Shown: in pieces, positions 7,797 to 11,899 of the stretch
Numbering within the stretch: the stretch's first letter is position 1
Layout of the letters: every line of letters begins with the position of its first letter
DNA from: Candidatus Nanopelagicales bacterium
GTDB lineage: Bacteria; Actinomycetota; Actinomycetes; S36-B12
DNA: 12,944 nt
Reading direction: 5' to 3'
NCBI GenBank assembly: GCA_938091275.1
Contig: CALKMY010000027.1
Coordinates: 1-12,944, forward strand
The notes under the pieces: generated by a model
The model's input: only the letters and a program-made list of their open reading frames with translations
What the model was told of the DNA's origin: nothing
Databases searched by the model: none
Made by a program: the position numbers and the translations under genes

Positions 7797-9091
7797 TGCG
7801 CTCGAGTCTGTTGGTGAACTCGCTCAACGAGAAGAGCGTCATTGAGTCCGCCGGCCACAACGACGGCGTACCGGTTGCCGTCGGGTAGTCCGATGCTCTC
7901 GCGCAGCTCGGAGAGCGAACGTCGTGACTCTCGACACTTGATAGCGACGGCATCGATGCTGTGATCGTGCGCGGCGTTCGCGAGCTGTGTGACCGGTACC
8001 GACTGGAGTAGTCGGTACCAGCGGACTCCTTCGATAGTCGGTTGGGCACTGGTAATCCAATGACTGTCCGGGTGGACCACATGGGCGGTGGTGCCGCACA
8101 GTGCTGCCAGCGAGTGACGGAAAACCGGGTGGGGCTCTCCCAGGTAGCCCTCGAGCGGACCCGCTGGCGGTTGCTGCGCAGATGACGCATGTGATGACGG
8201 ATGTGATGAAGCGTGCGGCATGTCAGCGGCGTAGGTGATCTCTGAGTCGGGGACGCCGGAGAGAAGCGTTGCCTGATGAGTGGCGAGAAAGGCCGGCGGC
8301 GTCGTGGAATACACAGAGCACTCGACAATGTGGTCCCTCACGCCGAGCCACTCGCACGCCCACGCAGCGGAGGGGACGAAAGAGCCGGGGGCTTTCGCCG
8401 CAACGAAGTCGAAGTGCGAGCGAAGCGAATCAACGAAGGACCACGGAGGAGACCAGCGTTCTGGGTCCCGTTCAGGGCGAGCGCGGGACCCGTCGACGGG
8501 TCGGGTGCTTCCCCGTCGTGACGGGTCGACAAAAACGGCAACGGGAGCGGGCAACTGCTGGGCAAGAGATCCGAGGAGATCTGGTTCGGTGGCATCGGCG
8601 GTGATGACCTTGGTGGCGGCGTCTACGTCCGACAGGGTTGCGGTCAGATTGGCGGCGCAGACTTCTGAGGTCACCGGATCCTTCTCAACGGCGACCACGT
8701 GCAGGCCACGGCGAGCGAAGGCATGGGAGTCGATGCCGATTCCAGCCGTCGCATCGACCACGCTGCGAACATCGGCCGCTGCCAGCAGGCTCGCCCGACG
8801 GAAAGCAACCTGTGGCCGGCTGGCTTGCTCGAGGCCGACGGGCGTGGTCATCCACAGGCCGGTCGCGTCGATAAGACCCCTGTCCGCTCCAGCGAGGAGC
8901 AGCTGCTGCTGGGTGACCAGAGCCGAGCACAGACCGGGGTCGAGATCGGGGTACTCACGGCGAAGGGTGCTCACGGCGGCGAGCGGGTCCAGCGTTGGCA
9001 GGGACAGAGCCGATGTGAGGAGGGCGTGACGCTCAGGCAGGGGCGTGCGGGCCAATTGAACCAGTCCCGAGACATCCTGGTCGTCGTCCAC
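7763..9091 (-). CDS. Class I SAM-dependent methyltransferase, probable THUMP-like C-terminal domain
   Basis: This is a 442-residue protein of the actinobacterial SAM-methyltransferase group that I associate with a THUMP-like C-terminal domain; an RNA substrate is likely but not shown. The N-terminal 105 residues are helical-looking (FRRASLLAAADV before the core). The Rossmann core has motif I DATAGIGIDS (113-122), the ribose-binding acidic residue at the end of VAVEKD (136-138), ADATEPD, and VFVDPSRRG (187-194). The DPxRR motif is typical of this subgroup. A His/Ser repeat linker (293-304) separates the core from the C-terminal part (WYRLLQSVPV, then IKCRESRRSLSELRESIGL), which resembles the THUMP-like domain. 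GTG 9091 is the only possible start, since an in-frame TAG lies 16 codons upstream; it has an AGGA SD 7 bases away. The gene is divergent from groES, and its start is 25 bases from a CIRCE operator. Confidence 0.85.
   Translation of the reverse strand: MDDDQDVSGLVQLARTPLPERHALLTSALSLPTLDPLAAVSTLRREYPDLDPGLCSALVTQQQLLLAGADRGLIDATGLWMTTPVGLEQASRPQVAFRRASLLAAADVRSVVDATAGIGIDSHAFARRGLHVVAVEKDPVTSEVCAANLTATLSDVDAATKVITADATEPDLLGSLAQQLPAPVAVFVDPSRRGSTRPVDGSRARPERDPERWSPPWSFVDSLRSHFDFVAAKAPGSFVPSAAWACEWLGVRDHIVECSVYSTTPPAFLATHQATLLSGVPDSEITYAADMPHASSHPSSHASSAQQPPAGPLEGYLGEPHPVFRHSLAALCGTTAHVVHPDSHWITSAQPTIEGVRWYRLLQSVPVTQLANAAHDHSIDAVAIKCRESRRSLSELRESIGLPDGNRYAVVVAGGLNDALLVERVHQQTRAHHPKATDVTGM
8181..8216. 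repeat. 12-bp tandem repeat, three copies, inside the methyltransferase gene
   Basis: Three adjacent 12-base units are seen: GATGACGCATGT, GATGACGGATGT and GATGAAGCGTGC. Read on the - strand they encode the four-residue units HASS, HPSS and HASS (residues 293-304). The repeat keeps the frame and lies in a likely interdomain linker, so copy number could vary without breaking the enzyme. Confidence 0.85.
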
Positions 9092-9116
9092 GAGGCGATC
9101 CTGACAGCCAACGCGT

Positions 9117-9143
9117 TTGGCACTCGAATTGACAGAGTGCTAA
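9117..9143 (+). promoter_or_regulatory. CIRCE operator 1 (HrcA binding site)
   Basis: The left arm TTGGCACTC (9117-9125), a 9-base spacer and the right arm GAGTGCTAA (9135-9143) match the CIRCE consensus TTAGCACTC-N9-GAGTGCTAA with one change in the left arm. HrcA repressor binding here would block the groES promoter, whose -35 box lies in the spacer. The site is also 25 bases upstream of the divergent methyltransferase start. Confidence 0.95.
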
Positions 9144-9157
9144 CTCACGCGTAATCT
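9129..9157 (+). promoter_or_regulatory. Housekeeping promoter of groES-groEL1
   Basis: The -35 box TTGACA (9129-9134, perfect consensus) and the -10 box TAATCT (9152-9157) are 17 bases apart. The -35 straddles the spacer of CIRCE 1, and the predicted start near 9164 falls in the first arm of CIRCE 2, so HrcA would occlude both polymerase binding and initiation. No HspR-type HAIR site (CTTGAGT-N7-ACTCAAG) is seen nearby. Confidence 0.85.
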
Positions 9158-9162
9158 TTAAC

Positions 9163-9189
9163 TTGGCACTCTCCCCTGGAGACTGCCAA
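9163..9189 (+). promoter_or_regulatory. CIRCE operator 2 (degenerate)
   Basis: The left arm TTGGCACTC (9163-9171) is identical to the left arm of CIRCE 1. After exactly 9 bases comes GACTGCCAA (9181-9189), which pairs with the left arm except at one position. The spacing and arm length are canonical. The left arms of the two operators are 46 bases apart. It overlaps the expected transcription start and would also be present in the 5' end of the mRNA as a short hairpin. Confidence 0.85.
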
Positions 9190-9204
9190 CTGTCCTAGCC
9201 GTTA

Positions 9205-9220
9205 CCGCCCGCAAGGGCGG
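9205..9220 (+). other. GNRA-tetraloop hairpin in the groES leader
   Basis: CCGCCC (9205-9210), loop GCAA (9211-9214) and GGGCGG (9215-9220) form a six-pair all-GC stem closed by a GNRA-class tetraloop. It lies 14 bases upstream of the SD (GGAGGA, 9235-9240), inside the predicted 84-base leader. It is not followed by a T-run and is too short to be a convincing terminator. mRNA stabilisation or a temperature/structure effect on translation is possible but unproven. Confidence 0.7.
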
Positions 9221-9234
9221 CCGCCGACTCATCC

Positions 9235-9240
9235 GGAGGA
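9235..9240 (+). promoter_or_regulatory. groES ribosome binding site
   Basis: GGAGGA lies 7 bases before GTG 9248. This near-perfect SD supports the GTG as the groES start in the absence of any ATG at the right place. Confidence 0.85.
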
Positions 9241-9247
9241 TGCAACC

Positions 9248-9547
9248 GTGTCGGTTTCCATCAAGCCACTTGAGGACCGGATTCTGGTCCAGACCCTCGA
9301 CGCCGAGCAGACAACTGCCTCGGGTCTTGTTATTCCCGATACCGCCAAGGAAAAGCCCCAAGAGGGCAAAGTCCTAGCCGTGGGCCCGGGCCGCTTCGAC
9401 GAGGATGGGGACAAGCGAGTCCCGCTCGACATCAGCGTTGGTGACGTCGTCATCTACAGCAAGTACGGCGGCACCGAGGTGAAGTACAACAACGAGGATT
9501 ACTTGATTCTCTCTGCGCGCGACGTCCTCGCGATCGTGGAGAAGTAG
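9248..9547 (+). CDS. groES: Co-chaperonin GroES (Hsp10)
   Basis: GroES is the heptameric lid of the GroEL folding chamber in the cytosol. The 99-residue product is of standard length and almost fully recognisable. It starts MSVSIKPLEDRILVQ. The mobile loop around AEQTTASGLVIPDTAKEKPQEG contains the hydrophobic GLVIPD stretch that contacts GroEL. GKVLAVGPGR, then GDVVIYSKYGGTEVKYNNEDYLILSARDVLAIVE complete the beta-barrel. GTG 9248 is fixed by a strong SD. Expression is set by the promoter with tandem CIRCE sites upstream, so heat or misfolding stress should relieve HrcA repression. groEL1 follows after 178 bases that hold a strong hairpin. Confidence 0.98.
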   Translation: MSVSIKPLEDRILVQTLDAEQTTASGLVIPDTAKEKPQEGKVLAVGPGRFDEDGDKRVPLDISVGDVVIYSKYGGTEVKYNNEDYLILSARDVLAIVEK

Positions 9548-9586
9548 TTCCGATTCACTGTTGTCTCACCTGGACATCAGCATGTC

Positions 9587-9621
9587 GTGAGCCCCGGACC
9601 CCGCACGGGGCTGGGGCTCAC
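9587..9621 (+). promoter_or_regulatory. Strong intercistronic hairpin between groES and groEL1
   Basis: GTGAGCCCC (9587-9595) pairs perfectly with GGGGCTCAC (9613-9621). Inside, two further pairs (one G-T), a bulged A at 9598 and CCCC/GGGG (9599-9602 with 9607-9610) continue the stem to about 15 pairs around a GCAC loop. It starts 40 bases after the groES stop. The following bases (GTCTTGTCC) have only a weak T content, so it may be a partial terminator, an RNA processing or stability element, or both. Confidence 0.7.
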
Positions 9622-9660
9622 GTCTTGTCCACGCCGACAACTCCACCGGAACACCCACGT

Positions 9661-9710
9661 TCCGCTCGAACTGCCCGCTAGCCCCCTCATCCACCCGCCA
9701 CTCAACCCAC
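9661..9710 (+). other. C-rich, G-poor groEL1 leader (rut-like)
   Basis: In these 50 bases I count 28 C and 6 G, very different from the coding sequence around it. It follows the intercistronic hairpin and precedes the groEL1 SD. Such C>G stretches are typical of unstructured RNA that Rho can load on; an alternative is simply an open leader that favours ribosome access. No promoter is obvious in the 178-base gap. Confidence 0.35.
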
Positions 9711-9725
9711 GAAGCAAGGAACAAC

Positions 9726-11351
9726 ATGGCCAAGATTCTGGAATTCGACGAGGACGCTCGCCGCAGCCTCGAACGCGGCGTCGATGCGCTCGCTGACGCC
9801 GTCCGCGTGACCTTGGGCCCCAAGGGCCGCAACGTCGTGATCGACAAGAAGTGGGGAGCCCCCACGATCACGAATGACGGTGTCACCATCGCTCGCGAAA
9901 TCGAGCTGGAAGACCCCTACGAGAATCTCGGCGCCCAGCTCGCCAAAGAGGTCGCCACGAAGACAAACGACATCGCTGGTGACGGGACGACGACGGCGAC
10001 GGTTCTCGCACAGGCAATGGTGCATGACGGGCTCAAGCAGGTGACTGCTGGCGCCAACCCGATGTCACTCAAGCGTGGCATTGACCAGGCCGTGGCTGCC
10101 GTCACCGAAAAGCTGGTCGAGATGTCGCGCGAAGTCAACGGGAAGGAAGAGATCGCACACGTGGCGACCATTTCCAGTCAAGACTCCGAGATCGGCGGCA
10201 TGATCGCCGATGCGTTCGACAAGGTGGGCAAAGACGGGGTCATCTCCGTGGAGGAGTCCAGCACGACGGCTATGGAAATGGACTTCACCGAGGGAATGCA
10301 GTTCGACAAGGGCTACATCTCTCCCTACTTCGTGACCGACGCCGATCGCATGGAAGCCGTCCTCGAAGACGCGCGCATTCTGCTGGTGCAGGGCAAAATC
10401 GCCGCCGTCAACGAGATCCTGCCGCTACTCGAGAAGGTGGTCGAGGCCGGCAAGCCTTTGTTGATCATCGCTGAAGACGTGGAGGGCGAAGCACTGTCCA
10501 CTCTGGTCGTCAACCGGATCCGCGGCACGTTTACCTCCTGCGCGGTGAAGGCTCCAGCCTTTGGTGATCGCCGAAAGGCGATCTTGCAGGACATTGCGAT
10601 TTTGACCGGGGCCCAGGTCGTTTCCCCAGAGGTCGGGTTGAAGCTCGATCAGGTTGGCCTCGACGTGTTGGGCTCCGCTCGTCGCATCGTGGTGACGAAG
10701 GACAACACAACCATCGTCGACGGTGGTGGCGACTCTGGCGCGGTGGAAGATCGCGTATCCCAGATCAAGCGCGAGATCGACGCGTCCGATTCGGATTGGG
10801 ATCGCGAGAAGTTGCAAGAGCGGCTCGCGAAACTTGCCGGTGGTGTCGTTGTCATTCGTGTCGGAGGCCACACCGAGGTGGAGTTGAAGGAGAAGAAGCA
10901 TCGCATCGAAGATGCCGTTTCTGCTACCCGTGCTGCGATCGAAGAAGGCATCGTCTCCGGTGGAGGAACCGCGCTGGTTCAAGCAGCGTCGGTTCTCGAA
11001 GGCGACCTCGGGCTGACAGGCGATGAAGCAACCGGTGTCGGTGTTGTTCGCCGCGCAGCCGCCGAGCCCCTGCGATGGATTGCCGAAAACGCAGGGGAGC
11101 GGGGCTACGTCGTCGTATCGAAGGTTGCAGAGATGACGCCCGGCCACGGTTTGAATGCTTCATCCGGTGAGTACGGAGATTTGGTCGCCGCCGGCGTTAT
11201 CGATCCGGTCAAGGTCACTCGGTCGGCTCTTGAGAATGCCGCATCGATCGCCGCGATGCTGCTGACCACCGAGGCCCTCGTCGTCGAGAAGCCGGAAGAG
11301 GAAGAAGACGAGGCCGGTCACGGTCACGCGCACCATGGTCACGCGCACTAG
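9726..11351 (+). CDS. groEL1: Chaperonin GroEL1 with His-rich C-terminus
   Basis: This is the Hsp60 chaperonin, whose 14-mer folds proteins in the cytosol with GroES and ATP. The 541 residues include GPKGRNVVID, TITNDGVTIA, the ATP-binding NDIAGDGTTTATVLAQ (D86, the position equivalent to Asp87 in E. coli), the apical domain (EGMQFDKGYISPYFVTD, then KAPAFGDRRKAILQDIAILTG), and RIEDAVSATRAAIEEGIVSGGG with the conserved hydrolytic Asp. The end is not the Gly-Met repeat of a main GroEL. It is an acidic stretch followed by AGHGHAHHGHAH, as in mycobacterial GroEL1. This suggests a second, GGM-tailed groEL2 elsewhere in the genome. ATG 9726 has AAGGA at 9716-9720. It follows groES in the CIRCE-controlled operon and ends before a strong terminator. 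Confidence 0.96.
   Translation: MAKILEFDEDARRSLERGVDALADAVRVTLGPKGRNVVIDKKWGAPTITNDGVTIAREIELEDPYENLGAQLAKEVATKTNDIAGDGTTTATVLAQAMVHDGLKQVTAGANPMSLKRGIDQAVAAVTEKLVEMSREVNGKEEIAHVATISSQDSEIGGMIADAFDKVGKDGVISVEESSTTAMEMDFTEGMQFDKGYISPYFVTDADRMEAVLEDARILLVQGKIAAVNEILPLLEKVVEAGKPLLIIAEDVEGEALSTLVVNRIRGTFTSCAVKAPAFGDRRKAILQDIAILTGAQVVSPEVGLKLDQVGLDVLGSARRIVVTKDNTTIVDGGGDSGAVEDRVSQIKREIDASDSDWDREKLQERLAKLAGGVVVIRVGGHTEVELKEKKHRIEDAVSATRAAIEEGIVSGGGTALVQAASVLEGDLGLTGDEATGVGVVRRAAAEPLRWIAENAGERGYVVVSKVAEMTPGHGLNASSGEYGDLVAAGVIDPVKVTRSALENAASIAAMLLTTEALVVEKPEEEEDEAGHGHAHHGHAH
11322..11348 (+). repeat. Short direct repeat coding the GroEL1 histidine tail
   Basis: GGTCACGCGCAC occurs at 11322-11333 and again at 11337-11348, a 15-base period. 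It encodes GHAH-H-GHAH, the last nine residues of GroEL1. The identical copies point to a recent tandem duplication of the tail. Confidence 0.8.
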
Positions 11352-11371
11352 ACGCTACGCAATCAACCAAT

Positions 11372-11405
11372 AACGAAGGGCGCCGGTAAACCGGCGCCCT
11401 TCGTT
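11372..11405. terminator. Convergent terminator between groEL1 and whiB
   Basis: AACGAAGGGCGCCGG (11372-11386), loop TAAA and CCGGCGCCCTTCGTT (11391-11405) form a perfect 15-pair stem. It starts 20 bases after the groEL1 stop and ends 31 bases from the whiB stop on the other strand. Neither side has a long T-run, as is common in high-GC actinobacteria; the - strand side (ATTGGTTGATTG) is a little richer in T. Being symmetrical, it probably serves both genes. Confidence 0.9.
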
Positions 11406-11436
11406 GTGTGAGGAGGGATGCGTGAAGAGACGTGTG

Positions 11437-11733
11437 TCAGACGGCTTGGGGGAGACGACGACGGCCGGCGTAGATGGCGTCGCGGTCGTCTTCGGAGAGG
11501 CCGCCCCAGACGCCGTATGGCTCGCGGACGGCGAGGGCGTGGGCGGCGCATTGCATCATGACAGGGCAGGACGCGCAGATCGCCTTGGCGGCAGACTCGC
11601 GAGCAGCGCGGGCGGGGCCACGCTCACCTTCCGGGTGGAAGAAGATGCCGGGATCTTCTCCGCGGCAGGAGCCTTCGAGCTGCCAATCCCAAATGTCAGC
11701 GTTGGGTCCTGGAAGCCGTGAAACGTCAGCCAT
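11437..11733 (-). CDS. whiB3: WhiB-family Fe-S transcription factor, WhiB3/WhiD type
   Basis: This is a 98-residue Wbl protein. Such proteins hold a 4Fe-4S cluster that senses O2/NO/redox state and bind the primary sigma factor to control transcription. The four cluster cysteines are C23, C53, C56 and C62 (C-x29-C-x2-C-x5-C), the same positions I know for Mycobacterium WhiB3. LPGPNADIWDWQLEGSCRG and FFHPEGERG match WhiB3/WhiD closely, followed by the turn YGVWGGLSE and a basic C-terminal stretch AGRRR for DNA contact. I chose ATG 11733, not the longer frame from 11769, because a perfect SD (AGGAGG, 11740-11745) lies 6 bases upstream and the product then aligns end to end. It is convergent with groEL1, as in Mycobacterium, and divergent from a MerR-type gene. 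It is WhiD in Streptomyces naming. Confidence 0.95.
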   Translation of the reverse strand: MADVSRLPGPNADIWDWQLEGSCRGEDPGIFFHPEGERGPARAARESAAKAICASCPVMMQCAAHALAVREPYGVWGGLSEDDRDAIYAGRRRLPQAV

Positions 11734-11739
11734 GAAGCA

Positions 11740-11745
11740 CCTCCT
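11740..11745 (-). promoter_or_regulatory. whiB ribosome binding site
   Basis: AGGAGG on the - strand, 6 bases before ATG 11733. It decides the start against the longer open frame that begins at 11769. Confidence 0.85.
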
Positions 11746-11755
11746 GAGTAAGACT

Positions 11756-11777
11756 TGAAACGATATCAATCGCTTCA
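11756..11777. promoter_or_regulatory. Imperfect palindrome over the whiB -10 region (candidate operator)
   Basis: TGAAACGAT (11756-11764) and ATCGCTTCA (11769-11777) are inverted copies with one mismatch, separated by four bases. The palindrome covers the candidate whiB -10 box. It would suit a dimeric repressor or activator, such as the neighbouring MerR-type protein or WhiB autocontrol; which one, if any, is unknown. Confidence 0.5.
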
Positions 11778-11789
11778 GATCTTAGTCAA
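11760..11789 (-). promoter_or_regulatory. Candidate whiB promoter
   Basis: On the - strand, TTGACT (complement of 11784-11789) and TATCGT (complement of 11760-11765) are 18 bases apart, with 5/6 and 4/6 matches to sigma-A boxes. The start would fall near 11753, giving a leader of about 20 bases with the strong SD. Other promoters in this AT-rich stretch cannot be excluded. Confidence 0.45.
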
Positions 11790-11899
11790 GTGATTTAGTT
11801 GAATAATTTAGGAAACGTTTTTGAGTACCTTTATGTCTAGGTTTAAGTGGATTTGTACCTGGAGATGCGAATCGCGCCAACGCCTTTGAGAATAGGGGA

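Larger units (their letters stand above)
11734..11899. promoter_or_regulatory. AT-rich divergent regulatory region between whiB and the MerR-type gene
   Basis: These 166 bases separate two divergent regulator genes. Bases 11751-11850 contain 67 A or T, far above the surrounding DNA. Besides the whiB promoter and palindrome, I see ATTTAG twice (11793-11798, 11806-11811), the perfect palindrome AAACGTTT (11813-11820), and on + strand GGAAAC (11811-11816) 18 bases before GTCTAG (11835-11840), which loosely resembles an ECF sigma promoter toward the MerR-type gene. Confidence 0.55.

Noticed and set aside
8280..9029. 249-residue + strand open frame opposite the methyltransferase
   Set aside because: Arg/Ser-rich, without recognisable domains, fully antisense to a gene with clear SAM-binding motifs; a codon-bias shadow.
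9163..9189. Reading the second CIRCE-like repeat as a transcription terminator of the leader
   Set aside because: It lies at the predicted transcription start, has a mismatch in the stem and no T-run; arm length and 9-base spacing match CIRCE.
10425..11147. 240-residue - strand open frame inside groEL1
   Set aside because: Antisense shadow of a strongly conserved gene, with no domain or SD support.
11734..11769. Longer WhiB with 12 extra N-terminal residues from the frame opening at 11769
   Set aside because: The extra part would be translated across the perfect SD; ATG 11733 gives cysteine positions 23, 53, 56 and 62 as in WhiB3.
11754..11790. HspR HAIR-like pair CTTGA and TCAAG upstream of whiB
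   Set aside because: The half-sites are 27 bases apart instead of 7, and the arms are too short; the match is chance in AT-rich sequence.
11734..11899. Cobalamin riboswitch ahead of the B12-binding regulator
   Set aside because: The region is AT-rich, lacks a B12-box-like GCCACTG segment and is too short between likely start and GTG for that RNA fold.
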